Positions 11,901-23,117 of a stretch of 64,000 bases of DNA are shown here, piece after piece (positions within the stretch are counted from its first letter, which is position 1; each line of letters starts with the position of its first letter). Source of the stretch: Gongronella butleri (lineage: Eukaryota > Mucoromycota > Mucoromycetes > Mucorales > Cunninghamellaceae). The notes under the pieces are model-generated. The model worked only from the letters and a program-made list of their open reading frames with translations, had not been told where the DNA came from and ran no database searches. The stretch spans positions 450,244-514,243 of the forward strand of contig JAIWZP010000021.1 in the NCBI GenBank assembly GCA_025201375.1. The letters run 5' to 3'. Made by a program: the position numbers and the translations under genes.

Positions 11901-12801
11901 GCATGTTGGCGCGAATGCCATTACGTACGGCGCCATGATCAGCGCGTGTGTGCGCGCCGGCGCCGAGGGCCATGCGCGCCGCTTATTCTCGGAAATGCTT
12001 GCGTCGCCCACGTACCAGCCACGCGTCGGTCCATTCAACAACATGATGCAGTTTTACGTGCGTCAGCAGCCCAACCGCGAATGTGTGCTCGAGTACTTTT
12101 GTGAGATGCGCCGTCGCCACATCAAGCCTTCGCCGCACACGTACAAGTTGTTGATCGAGGCATACAGCACCATGGTCCCCTACGACATGCCCACGGCGCA
12201 TCGCATGCTGTCGGACATGACGCGTCGCGATCGCATCCGCCCGCAGGCTACGCACTATGCCGCGCTGATCTACGCGTACGGCACGCTGCAGCGCGACGTG
12301 CAATCGGCCGACCGTGTGTACGACGAGATGCTAAAGGCCAATGTCACGCCCGACGAAGGCGTCTATCAAGCCATGCTCGACACCCTCATCAGCAATGACA
12401 AGATGGACCGCGCCGCGGAAATGTACAAGGCCATGGTCGCCTCCATCGACAAGAGCAGCTCGCCATACATCGAAAACCTGTTCATCCGCGGCTACGGCGC
12501 CATGGGCCGCCTGGATGAGGCCCATGCCATCTTTGACGCCATGGTCGACGACCCCTCGCATCGCGAAAAAAAATCGGCATGGAAACAAAACGACGACAAT
12601 GCCGCATCCACGCAATCCGTTGCCGCCTGGGTCCAGGGGATCATTGTCGTCCGCGAGCCAAGCACCTACGAGGCCATGGTCGAGGCCTACAAGAACCAAA
12701 ACGACATGGACAACGCCAATGCCGTCTTGCAGCAGATGCTTGACCGTGATTTCCCAGAAAAAGTCGTCGCTGTCGTCGCCGAGCTTGTCAATGCAGCTTA
12801 A
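8978..12801 (+). CDS. Mitochondrial-type pentatricopeptide repeat (PPR) protein
   Basis: Probable RNA-binding factor for organellar transcript maturation, stability or translation. Two exons, 8978-9569 and 9698-12801, joined across a 128-bp A/T-rich intron in phase 1, give about 1231 residues. The N-terminus (MKIKTASELLATRTLG) is basic and hydroxyl-rich with few acids, as expected of a mitochondrial presequence, then a Pro/Ala/Lys-rich linker to about residue 140. From about 150 onward there are many ~35-residue helical repeats of the PPR kind, for example TYALLIRTLC, YNALVDSHLKCG, FFYNVVISKLAK and TYGAMISACVRAG. A more acidic linker interrupts them near 720-770. The block around LFDEMRHLHV to TYKLLIEAYS is close to the filamentous-fungal CYA-5-like PPR family, which acts in cytochrome oxidase expression; that specific role is inference. 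Start chosen at the first ATG after a T-rich leader. Confidence 0.88.
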
Positions 12802-13019
12802 TTTTTTTCTTTTTTTTTTTTTTCCTCCACCTCGTCGCCTCTCCCCACTCTTGTTGATATTTCCTCTTGTAATATAGTAAATCTTTAATGTAAAATGTAG
12901 ATAAAAATAAAAAAATGGATAAAAAGCAACACTTTTGCATGGCGGCGAAACGGACGCGTGCTATCATTTCAATGCATGAAGCACTGCGAGACACTTCAGA
13001 AAAACCTACACATATACCT

Positions 13020-13131
13020 TTTAAAAACCACAGAGCGTGTTTCTCAGACTTTGGTGGCCTGTAGTGCCTCCAGAAAATTTTTTTACAGCGCACTTGCCCG
13101 CCAATGAAACTTGCATCACGGCTTAATGTGA
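13020..13131 (+). repeat. Single diverged copy of the 155-bp dispersed repeat
   Basis: Contains the recognisable series CTTTTAAAAACCACAGAGCG, CAGACTTTG, GTGCCTCCAGAAAATTT and TTGCCCGCCAATGAAACTTG. The same order occurs near 61.72-61.83 kb and in tandem at 29.1-30.8 kb. Confidence 0.75.
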
Positions 13132-13630
13132 ATTGGGCGTCCATCGAGCGCGGTGCGGCGAGGGAAAAAATAAAACGATTCTTTTGTTTTCTTTTTTTTT
13201 GAAACGAACGCCAAGAACATGGTGTAAGGGATGGCAAGTTGACAATACTACTGGTGGGTTTCGAGGGCGTTTCAACTGGGGATAAGTGGCGTTAGCTGAG
13301 CGTGTGTTGAGAGGGTCGCGTCCGCGCAAAAAAAACGAAAGTGAGAATCAGGTTTGCATGAGACGTGAGGTGATTTTTTTGTTGGAATGCGGCAGCACTG
13401 AAAGTTGGAAAAATTGACCGAGGTTGGCACCGAAGGTGCAGGGGTGTATGCATGCCGGGCAAGTGACGTTGAGAGTGTAATTTCAAAAATAAGGTGATCC
13501 TTTTGACTTTTGCACAGAAGTAAGATACCTGTCGGCGTGTGAGTGATCCAAAACTTGTCTCGGCAGTGAGTGCCAAAAGTTGTATGACGTGTGTGGTTGA
13601 TGAGATGACGAAACCTTGAAGTTGCAGGGA

Positions 13631-13806
13631 ATTCGGAGAGTGAGAGACGATTGGCGAACGGGCGTTCGTAAAATAATCGAACGAACGCTGTAAAGAATTC
13701 GCGAACAACGTTCGTAAAAAAAAGTGAACAAATGTTGTGTACGTACGTAAAAAATTCGCGAATACGCAAAAAATCGAACGAAGACCACAGTAAAGAATTC
13801 GCGAAG

Positions 13807-13842
<36 letters not shown>

Positions 13843-14127
13843 ACAAACGCTGTGAAGAATTCGCGAACGTTCTTAAAAAAAATTGAACAAACGTTGTGAG
13901 ATTTCGCGAACAACGTGCTGTACTTTGAAAAAAAATTGAACGACGAACACTGTGAAGAATCCGCTAAGACCTTAATAAGACGTTCGTAAAAAATCGACTG
14001 AACTTTGTAACGAATTCGCGAACAACGTTCGTAAAAAGTCAAACGAAGAACGCTGTAAAAAACTAAAGAATTCGAGAACGTTCGTAAAAAAAATCGAACG
14101 GCTGTGAAGAATTCGCGAACATTCAAC
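13631..14127. repeat. Satellite of short degenerate repeats with TTCGCGAA palindromic core
   Basis: About ten units, 43-64 bp apart, each centred on GAATTCGCGAAC or a near relative (for example at 13695, 13796, 13857, 14013 and 14109). Each is followed by CAACGTTCGTAAAAAA-like sequence and preceded by GAACGCTGTAAA-like sequence. The core is self-complementary and the neighbouring GAAC...GTTC gives further dyad symmetry. A ~30-A run interrupts it at about 13810-13838. Confidence 0.75.
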
Positions 14128-16060
14128 CTCAAATGAGTCAGCGGCCAAACGTTGTACAGGTACTGTAAAAGCACTTGTTGTTTGGGGACATCGCGTGCTC
14201 GTTGTTATCGGTGAGTTAGACTTTATCAGGGGTCGTTTTGATCCTGATGATGATTTGGCCCTGAATTTACTATCATACGCAACATGCATTTTCTCAGGAC
14301 TGAGTGATCCGATTTCTGAAAAAAACTTGAAATAATTGACTTTTCGAGTCGAGTATCCATTGACCTAAATTTGGAGCCAGATGGTCATGCTCACTGGGAG
14401 GAACGCGTAAAATATTGTTTTGCGCCTGGTTTCCACCAGCAAACACGAATCTCGAGATTTCTCGCGACTGAGTGATCCGATTCGCGAACAAAATTAACAC
14501 CGTTGGAGAATTGGGTTTGCCATCAACTGGTTCAAATTTGGGACCAAATGAGCAAGTTTCTGAGGAAGTGCCAGTTTCATAGGCGTAAAGGGGGTAAAAT
14601 CAGCAGCATTTGGTCTCGTACTGGGGCAACGGATGAGCGTCCCGACACGTGAGTCACCTCAAATGAATCGGTATCCAAACGCAATGAAAGCGCTTGTGAT
14701 TTGGGGACATCGCGTCGTGTTTTTGGCGAGCTAGCTTTTAGGGATCGTTATGACTCTGATTTGGCCGAGCATTTATGAAAAGTACATTTCCTCAGGACTG
14801 AATGATCCGATTTCTGAAAAAACTTGAAGTAATTGACATTTTCGAGTCGAGTATCCGTTGACCTAAATTTGGAGCCAGATGGTCATGCTCACCGGGAGGA
14901 ACGCGTAAAATATTGTTATGCGCCTGGTTTTCACTAGCAAACACGAATCTCGAGATTTCTCGAGACTGAGTGATCCGATTCGCGAAAAATGTTAACACTG
15001 TTGAAGAACTGGGTCTACCATCAACTAGTCCCAATTTAGAGCCAGATGAACAAGTTTCTGAGAAAGTGCCAGTTTTATAGGCGTAAAGGGGGTAAAATCA
15101 GCACCATTTGGCCTCGTACCGCGGCAACGACCGAGCGCCCCGACATGTGAGTCATCTCAAATGAATCAGCAGCGAAGCCCAGTAAAAGCGCTCGTGGTTT
15201 GGAGACATCGCGTCGAGTTCTCGGCGAGTTGACCTTCAGGGATCGTTTTGATCCTGATTTGACCCTGTTTTACATAAAATGCATTTTCTCAGAACTGAAT
15301 GATCCGATTTGCGAAAAAACTTGGAATCATCGAAGGTTTTAGTCTAGTATCCATTGACCCAAAGTTGGCGCCATACAATCAGGTTCGTCGGGAGAAACGC
15401 GTAAAATATTGTTTAACGCTGGGTTTTCACTAGCAAACGCGAATCTCGAGATTTCTCGCGACTGAGTGATCCGATTCGCGAAAAAAGTGAACACCGTTGG
15501 AGAATTGGGTCTACAATCAACTGGTCCAAATTTGGGACCAGGTGAGCAAGTTTCTGAGGAAGTGCCAGTTTCATAGGTGTAAAGGGGGTAAAATCAGCAC
15601 CATTGGGTCTCGTACCGCGGCAACGGATGAGCGCCCTGACGCGTGAACAACCTCAAATGATTCAGCGTACAAACAAGGTGAAAGCGCTGGTTGTTTGGGG
15701 ACATCGCGTCGTGAACTCGGCGAGTTAGCCTTCACGGGATTGATTTGGCCCTGATTCATGCAAAATGCATTTCCACAGGACCGTACAATTCGATCTCTGA
15801 AAAAAACTTGATATCGTTAGTGTGTTGTATTCCGCATTCTCTAGCTCAAATATAGGACCCAGTGAACGAGATCCGGAGGACGCGCCCAGCTAAATGGGGT
15901 AAGGTCTTGTCCATTATGGTAGCTTACGCGATAACGGCCCAACGTATCAGCGCGCAAGTCATCTCAAATGAATCAGCGGCCAAACGCGGTAAAAGAACTT
16001 GCGGTTTGGGAACACCGCGTCAATATTTCGGCGAGTTGGCCTTCACAAGGTCGATTTGGC
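14127..16060. repeat. Higher-order tandem repeat, ~500-bp unit with ~167-bp substructure
   Basis: Units anchored on CTCAAATGA start at about 14127, 14657, 15155, 15651 and, truncated, 15962. Each carries a TTTGGGGACATCGCGTCG-like block, a GACTGAGTGATCCGATTTCTG block, a CTCGAGATTTCTCG palindrome and a GTTTCATAGGCGTAAAGGGG block. Within each unit the GACTGAGTGATCCGATT block recurs 166-167 bp later, so the unit is close to three 167-bp lengths. Another partial copy lies at 56.51-56.73 kb. Confidence 0.8.
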
Positions 16061-16499
16061 CGTTGGACGGCTTTCAAAATAGTACAAAAATCGTCCATCG
16101 GGCAAACAAACACTCCGAAAACGCCACACGAGTTTAAGCATTTGAATTGTGCATGTTTCATCCAAATCGAAATCGATTTTGGAAAACAATCTCTGAATTT
16201 GTGAAATTAATAAGTTTTTTGCGCGCTCTCGACAACAGCCCAATTAAACTCCAGTTTTCTTATTTTTTCTGAAAGATGAGTGCCGAAAGGATCATACTGC
16301 AAAGTTTCATAGCACCGTGGTCAATGGATGGCGCGCTATGACGACGATCGAAAATCGCCAATATTCCGGGAGATACAGTCGAGGATTTGAAATCGATGGA
16401 TTTTAGATCCCCAGATTGCTGCGCCATTCACACACATGGTCAGTGACGCTTATTCACCAATAAAAATGCAATAAAAAACTGAGGTCCAATGACTGGTGT

Positions 16500-17480
16500 T
16501 CGCGTAAAACACGAAAAGCCGCAATTTTTCACGTCAAGCCAAACTTTACGACAACTGGCCGCAGCTCCCTGAAAGTCATTTCATCGGAAAGAGCGCGACG
16601 TGGAGTGTGCTTAGACAACAATGATCCACAAAAAATTCGATTTTTGGCATATTTGACACGGTTTGAAAATCATAAGCATTTTTCAACGCGTGATAAAACG
16701 CGTCAAATGTCGTGCGACACGCGCCTAGTCTTTATCAATTCCATGCTTCTGGGATCTCTCTTGCTAATAGACGCGTCGGTGTGGTTCTATGCACGCGTTC
16801 TTCCCGTGTAATTCGCCGTTGAAGTTTAATCTAAAATCGCTCATTGCTCGTCAACGAGCAAGTGGACCCCACTCTGTTTTGGCTTTTTTGGTGGTTTCTC
16901 TGTACGAATTCTATTGGGCACAAGCTTGACTTGATTCTGAGGACCCACTTTTTCGATTTTGGATTTGGGGGCTCGCAGCGACGAAATTTTAATTTGCGCG
17001 TTGCGTGTCTCCATCAACTTGAGCGGCTGCAGACCGAGTCCCAGAAGGATTTGCAGGTCGCTGTTTCTCGTTACGACGTGTTTTCGCGGCACTGCAATGC
17101 GCGGCTGGCTAGTAAACATCGATTTTATTGTAATTATGATGTTTTCAGGACCTGCGCTGGGGGAGTTTGTTGTAATGGCGCTAAATTTGAACCAGGGACA
17201 AGAAAATCGAAAGTGCGGCTTTTTGCCGCAGAAGCCTGCCGTGTTTCATCTTGTTGGTTGGCAAGAAAACTGGGGTTGAGATGTTTGCGCGCATGGATTC
17301 CCTTTACGGATGCCAGCTATCGGGGTGCTCAAGCTGAGGTCAAATGATGCCAAACCGCGTATGTTCGCGCAATGCAATTTTCAACTACATTGAACACGAC
17401 TTTGGTGTGCAATGATCAAAATACAAGTAAATCTGGTCAAATTTTGCATTTGCTCGACAACAGCCTTGTCGATTCCTGGT
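16500..17480. repeat. Old decayed dispersed repeat, copy 1
   Basis: Aligns by eye over several hundred bases with 47.1-47.75 kb: shared blocks include GATCTCTCTTGCTA, GACGCGTCGG, CGTTCTTCCC, TCTAAAATCGCTCATTGCTC and ATTCTGAGGACC, in the same order and orientation. Identity is low between blocks, so both copies are old. Apparent open frames inside do not keep frame between copies, so I treat it as non-coding. Confidence 0.6.
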
Positions 17481-17979
17481 TTTTGTGAGTTTATTTAAAG
17501 CCAGGGGTCGAGATATTTGATTGAATCAATGCGTCCACAGGTGAATTTTGTGTCAATCTTCAAATTTTAATGAGCTACGGGATTTTTTTTTTCGTAAAAA
17601 ATGGGGTCCTTCAGGATCAGCTTATTCTAATGTGCATGGCCAAGAGGTCTCAAAGTGGAGCCCGTTGATGATCGACTTTATAGCATAATCTTGGCTTGAT
17701 GATTGGCTGATTTAATCTTGACGAGATCCGCATTTTGTGACAAATCAAGACCAAAATTGGCGACTGGCGTTCAAGTGTGTACAAAAATAAAAGATCAATG
17801 TGGGGATGGATGGCAAAGTGAGGCGTGTCGCGGGGATTTGCAGGGGCGAAACCCATGGGAGCCACTAAAAGCGGGTAATCGTTTTGGAAGCCAGGGCTGA
17901 CTTGAAAATAGGAATCGCGCGGTGTTCCATTCTTTCATTCTTTCGCCTCTTCCTTCCACTTTTTTCATTTTTTCATACG

Positions 17980-18488
17980 ATGGAGGCCTCGACGATTGGT
18001 GAGTCCGGCGCTTTTGCAGAAAAAGAAAATTGCACAAGAGAACGAAAAGAATGCAAAACGGCGTTTTCTCTATTGGTGCGTACCAACGTGGCAATATTTC
18101 CTAACTTTTCTTTTGTTTACTTTTTTAAATCTATGCTAGTTCAACGCCTTTTGCAAATACCCACCGTCAAAATTCGACACGTCCCAGCCACGACCGAGAA
18201 ACTCGCAAAAATCGTCAAGGATGGCAAAGAGAATCTGCATTTCATTTGTGGTATGGCGCGTGTTGTCTTTTATATTGGAAGGGGAGAGCAGAGCAAGGTT
18301 GTCGCTGACTCGACCCCTTTTTCTTAGACTTTGATATGACCATGTCTCGCCACTGGGTCCGCAACAAGGTCACAGATGCCCTTGAGCGCAATTCATCGTC
18401 GCACGGTGTGCCCGCTCGCTACGATCGACTCAATGCCGAGGTAGGAGCCCACAAGAGAGAGAAAAAAGAGTGTGGGGGAGATGTTTAC

Positions 18489-18541
<53 letters not shown>

Positions 18542-19316
18542 TTGGCGACTAGTTTAAAAAAGAGACGGCTCGCCTTTACAACACGTATTATCCCATTGAG
18601 ATCGACAAGAGCATGCCATTTGACGAGAAAGTGCCTCACATGATCAAGTGGTGGAAGCAGGCGCACGAGATCCTGGTCGCCCAGAATCTGACGCGTCAAG
18701 GTAAAAAAATTTTGGGGGGGGGTTTTCGCGCGCGCGCATGACACGACACGTCATTGGGCACGGAAAATCTCACGAGTTGCACATCTGCCACTTTTTTTTT
18801 TAATTTGGGAGTATAGACATTCAAAACATGGTTTCTCAAGTCAACATTGAGCTGCGCCCAACGTTGGCCGAGGTGCTGGCTCGATGCTGCGAGACGCAGG
18901 TGCCGTTCCTTGTGTTTTCGGCAGGCATCCGCGACATCATTGAGGAGATTCTCAAGAAAAAGGACCTGCTTTTCGACAATATGCACATTGTGTCCAATCG
19001 CATGAAATTCAACGACCAAGGCGTGTGCGACGGCTTCAATGACCCGCTCATCCACGTGTTCAACAAGTCCGAATTCCAGCTCGAGACCACGCCTTATTTC
19101 CCGCTCATCAAGGACCGCGGCAACGTCATTCTCGTGGGCGACTCACTCGGCGACCTGCAGATGAGCCAGGGCGTCAAGCACGACCTTTGCCTCAACATTG
19201 GCTTTTTGAACCACGACATTGAGCACCTGGAGCCCCGCTACTTGCAGGCCTTTGACATTGTCATTGAGGGCGACGCCAACATGAACCCCATCTTGGAAAT
19301 CTTGCAACACATCTAA
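17980..19316 (+). CDS. UMPH-1 family cytosolic pyrimidine 5'-nucleotidase
   Basis: Dephosphorylates pyrimidine mononucleotides such as UMP and CMP in pyrimidine salvage and turnover. Five exons: 17980-17998, 18140-18250, 18328-18440, 18553-18700 and 18817-19316, all in phase, giving 296 residues, normal for the NT5C3/UMPH-1 family. HAD catalytic motif I is CDFDMTMS (first Asp about residue 44), created exactly at the exon 2-3 junction. Motif II-like LVFSAGIRDIIEE follows, and the C-terminal VGDSLGD (about 238-243) supplies the Mg-binding acids. The first exon is only 19 nt. Intron 3 contains a 50-T run and splices at GACTAG. AATAAA at 19509-19514 may be its polyadenylation signal. It is co-oriented with the arrestin downstream. 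The family is certain; the substrate range is inferred. Confidence 0.93.
18491..18540 (+). repeat. 50-base poly(T) run inside an intron
   Basis: Uninterrupted T from about 18491 to 18540, shortly before the 3' splice site of intron 3 of the nucleotidase gene. The exact length is liable to sequencing error. Confidence 0.8.
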
Positions 19317-19912
19317 GTCTCATTGTCTTTTTTAAGCTCGTCTTCCCTCGTCCCTCCCACCTCGCTCCTTGTACATTGATTGAATTACATCCCCCTCTCT
19401 CTCCCCCATCTCTTTTACCCGTCTCTCGCTTTTTTTTTTTTTTCTTCGTCACCTCTTGTCATTTTCGTGTTCTTTCTTCATTTTTAGATTCATGCAAAGA
19501 AAAAAATTAATAAAAAGTGCCATTGAGCGCGTTCTTGGTGATATTCTTGATTGTGTCTTTGGACCAGGCTATCGTACAACCCATTTTTGTCCTTTTTTTT
19601 TCATCCGGGGGCGCGGCATGTGTGTTGTCGGGGCGAACCTCGTGGCCTTTTGCATTTCATTGTTCCTGGTCAGGGAGCACAAGTGGTAATTGAAAGCCCG
19701 CAAAGCCAGGGCACACCAATTGAGGGGCACAATTCATGCCTTTTACTTTTTTTGTTCTCAGGTTCACATTTGTTGCTCTTTCTTCCACCTTTTTTTTTTT
19801 TTTTTTTTTTCCTTGTCTTTGCGTTCTCCACTTTCGTTTTGCCCTTTTTCTCTTGATCGCCTCCCCCTTCCCCCCCTTTTCGCTCGTTCCTGTTCCCGTC
19901 CACCACACTCAT
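19317..19912. other. Intergenic: 3' UTR then T-rich arrestin leader
   Basis: Holds the nucleotidase 3' end with AATAAA at 19509-19514 and a very T- and C-rich leader from about 19740 to 19900 before the arrestin ATG. No gene seen. Confidence 0.6.
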
Positions 19913-21149
19913 ATGGACCAACGCAAGGGAGGTGTCAAGTTAGATCTGGCTGTGGAGAACGACTGCCTAATAATGTTTGGCTCAGCCGTCGAGTCGGCGG
20001 GCTGCACGCTCCGTGGAGTCGTGCGACTCTCGGTGGCGCATACGATCAAAATCAAGTCGCTCAGTGTGCGATTCATGGGAAGAGCCATGCTGACCTATTG
20101 CGACAGTAAGTGGGAAAAGGGTCCTAGCGCAATATTTTCTTGATTTAGTCCATTTTTTTTCGATTTCTGACTAATTTCGATCCGCACTTTTCTATTTTTT
20201 TTTAGGTTTGGGCAACAGCTCTGAGCGGCTTTATCAGCATGAGGAGCAGGCGGTGCTTGATGAACGTGTGGTATGTCTTGAGAAACAATCGAAGCTGCAT
20301 GTGGTGGAAGCGGGTGTTCACACGTACCAATTTGAATTTGCGGTGTGTGGGAATCTCCCCGAGACGACGCATGTGGCCAATTTCATCCAGGTGGAGTACA
20401 AACTCAAGGCGTTGCTGGAGCGGCCAGCGTTTATACCCAACATTTCCACGCGGCAAGCCATCCACCTTGCGCGGCAATTGTATTCGCCCTTTTCGCCGGA
20501 ATTCATGGAGCCTGTGCAGATGATCAAGCGCCACGATGACCTGGAAGCGCGTGTCACGCTGCCCACGAAGATTTACGCGTACGGGGACACTATTGATATG
20601 ACCATTGAGCTGTTTGCACAGAATCCAGCCATCCGTCCCACAGTGCTCACGTGCAACCTCAAGGAATATGTGATCATTGGCCACGACGTGGATGACGAGG
20701 ACAATGCGAGACACGGCAGGCACCTGTACTCGAACCGGATCACGCAATTCACGCGCAGCCAGCATGACGCGTCGTGGACAAAGCAACTCGCGATCCCTGT
20801 GCCCTCGAGCCGCAATCAGATGCACTGCGACATGGACAATGACCGCGTCAAGGTCCGCCACAAGTTCAAACTCATATTTGACTTTATCGACACGCAATCC
20901 GGAATTGTCAAGCAAATGCGCATCGCGATCCCCATCACCATGTGCGCACTCTCACTCAACACACACGAGCTGCCTGCCTATGAGTCCGCGGCACAAGACA
21001 TTGCCTACGATGCGGATCCGTCGTCCGTCATTCGCGATCTCCGTCAGGTGGACGTCCAGCGCCCACAAAATATGGGTCTCCCCGCGTACAACGACCTCGA
21101 CCGCCTGCCACCCACATACGACGATCTACCCTCGGCAATGGCTTGTTAA
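19913..21149 (+). CDS. Arrestin-related trafficking adaptor with C-terminal PY motif
   Basis: Likely adaptor that recruits a Nedd4/Rsp5-type ubiquitin ligase to plasma-membrane cargo for endocytosis. Two exons, 19913-20105 and 20206-21149, joined in phase 1, give 378 residues. The N-terminal arrestin fold is seen in the alternating hydrophobic strands around SLSVRFMGRAMLTY and YQFEFAVCGNLPET. The C-terminal arrestin domain covers about 190-330 (EARVTLPTKIYAYGDTIDM, then RVKVRHKFKLIFDF). The tail has LPAYE, LPAYN and a canonical PPTY at about 366-369, the PY motif bound by WW domains. It is shorter than most yeast ARTs (over 500 residues), close to compact alpha-arrestins. Start at the ATG after the C/T-rich leader, giving MDQRKGG. 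Confidence 0.88.
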
Positions 21150-21849
21150 GGCATGCGCGCAATGGCCAATGTCTCATCCTCTCTCCCGGCTCGCCTTTTT
21201 TTTTTTTCTTGCATCTTGTCACATTCCTATTTTTAATCCCCATTTGACTCATTTGTAGTATTATTTTCACTCTCCCAATGTAAAAGCAGGTTGATTCCTC
21301 GTTCATTCTACACAAATCGCGACTTTTCAAGACATGGGAGAAAAGGTGGGGGGCAATTGGTGTGGGTAGAATAGCTGTTGAATGAGATTCGGCGATGGAG
21401 ATGATGGAGATGATGGTCACGCGCTGGTCCTTTATGCAAGACAGTACGACGGAAGCGAGCCGATGTCGTGTAACACAAAAAAAGCATTGCGACGTTGTCA
21501 AATCGAAAAAAAGGCGAAAATAACCTTACACGGCCGTGATGTAGGCACCATTACGCATCAGCGGCACGTATTCGACACCATCTGAATGTTCACGGGAAAG
21601 GCGCGTTTGTCAATGGCGCAATCCTAGAGAGAAAGCATCAATTGAAAAGGACATCAAGGTCAAAAAAGGGTGTTTTAAGCAAAATGAGACTTTTCCGCAA
21701 TAAAAAAATCAAGACTCATATAAGCTGGCCTGCTCCATTCACAATGGTTCGCCATTGAAGCAATCAAAGGCAGCTACTGATTCGAAATGAGCTTTGACCA
21801 CATCTCTTTTTCTCCTTTTTCTTTCCAATTTTCGTCATTTTGCGTTCTC
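21150..21849. other. Intergenic between arrestin and first family paralogue
   Basis: Contains the arrestin 3' UTR and a short T/C-rich leader at about 21800-21848. I see no gene or repeat in it. Confidence 0.55.
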
Positions 21850-22569
21850 ATGTCGCGTCATCCTCAGCTATTTCGCCCCAACTCGACGCTGAAGTCGGTC
21901 TTGTATCGCCTCGATGAGATGGACAACGCGCTTAACAGTGTCTGGCGTTCTCTCAGCGATTTGCGTCAAGAGCAGGCACGATTGAGTCAAATGCAGGACG
22001 ATATCTTGGAACAGCTGCGCTACTTGCGTGGCACAAGCGCCACTGAAACGCAAGCTACGCCATTGGAGTCTCCTTTGGCCGTGACGCCACCACTGGCACC
22101 CACCTACAACTGGGAAGAACAGCCCGCCGCGCAAGGTTTGCCCATTTTGAAGCAAGTCACAACCAAGAAAGATGCCTGCACCATGATCCGCGCGCTGATG
22201 GTGCGCCAGGACCTAAATCCAAGCGAAATTGAGGCGGTCTGGCAAAAGTTTCGACGCGGCTCTCGTGCTTTTTACGCGGAGTATATTGACAAGCGCAATG
22301 TGCCTCTCAACTTGACATTTGCAGCCCTTGATCTGTCGTTGCGTCGCGAAATGGCGGCCGGATTTGCGGAAAGCGTGTTGGAATCCCTTGGGTTGGACTT
22401 GGCGCCCGCGGGAACGTGGTTTGCAGAGAAGCTTATGATGTTACTTTGTGGCTGGCATCGAAATTCATGGATCCGATATCTTGAAAAGTGGGCGGAACAA
22501 CAAGGCAAACGCCTCGACACCAGCGACACTCTGCAGCAAGCCTTTCTCGACTGGTACTATCGAAATTAG
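21850..22569 (+). CDS. Unrecognised coiled-coil/helical-domain protein, family member A
   Basis: I do not recognise a function. Single exon, 239 residues from MSRHPQLF; an in-frame ATG at 21787 lies in T-rich leader and is less likely. Residues about 15-60 form a coiled coil (heptads around LDEMDNALNSVWRSLSDLRQ). After a Pro/Thr linker comes a C-terminal helical domain of about 130 residues shared with members B, D, E and F: an MIRALMVRQDLNPSE-like helix, then a Trp-Gln-Lys helix, LPL or LTL before FAALDLSLRRE, then the signature GLDLAPAGTWF, and a Trp-rich end (WIRYLEKWAEQQ). First of five tandem copies. AATAAA at 22635-22640 follows the stop. Intronless, unlike nearly all other genes here. 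Confidence 0.75.
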   Translation: MSRHPQLFRPNSTLKSVLYRLDEMDNALNSVWRSLSDLRQEQARLSQMQDDILEQLRYLRGTSATETQATPLESPLAVTPPLAPTYNWEEQPAAQGLPILKQVTTKKDACTMIRALMVRQDLNPSEIEAVWQKFRRGSRAFYAEYIDKRNVPLNLTFAALDLSLRREMAAGFAESVLESLGLDLAPAGTWFAEKLMMLLCGWHRNSWIRYLEKWAEQQGKRLDTSDTLQQAFLDWYYRN

Positions 22570-23079
22570 TTTACCTCGTCCACTCGCCGCTTGTCCCCCG
22601 TTTTTTTTTTTTCATCTTTTTGTGATGCATGACCAATAAAAACAAAGAAATGAAGCCATTGAACCCTTCCATGGCGTGACATTCAGTTCATCTCGGTTTC
22701 TCGTGCCTTTTTGTCTTGAAAACGTGCTTTGCCACCCCAGAGGAGACAATGATCAAGGATTAAATAAGCATGATTGATTCAAAAAAGGGCTTGGTCCCCC
22801 TTTTTTTGAAAGTTTATCACCCTTGCCCCCTCATCTTTCTCTCCCCAATACCACCGCAGGGTCTACCTAACCAGCTGCAAGTGATCGCCATCGTCTGTGC
22901 GAAGCGGGAGCAAGTGGGGGATATTTTTGTGGGGCGAGCGCGAGAGTTGCGCTTCCGCGCGCCAAAAACGACCCATGGGAGCCGTCATTAAAACCCAGCT
23001 GTCAAGGGCAGGGACAATCAGCCTGCGCGCCAGGCAAGATCCACAGGGTCACACACGCAAATGAATTTCGTTGCATGCA

Positions 23080-23117
<38 letters not shown>

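Larger units (their letters stand above)
12802..17979. other. Gene-free, repeat-filled region
   Basis: More than 5 kb without a supportable gene. In order it contains a single copy of the 155-bp dispersed repeat, a satellite with TTCGCGAA cores, a ~500-bp higher-order tandem repeat, and a copy of an old decayed repeat also found near 32 and 47 kb. Open frames across it change character at repeat boundaries. The last ~450 bases before 17980 are the T-rich leader of the nucleotidase gene. Confidence 0.7.

Noticed and set aside
13272..14174. Long minus-strand open frame rich in Phe, Leu and Arg
   Set aside because: It is the translation of the TTCGCGAA satellite and A runs; periodicity follows the DNA repeat and no start, splice or domain pattern supports it.
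14127..16060. CRISPR-like array
   Set aside because: Repeats are ~500 bp and contiguous with no short unique spacers; the organism is a eukaryote.
16844..17347. Open frame of 167 codons
   Set aside because: Falls in the old decayed repeat; the aligned copy near 47.5 kb has stops and frame changes in the same part.
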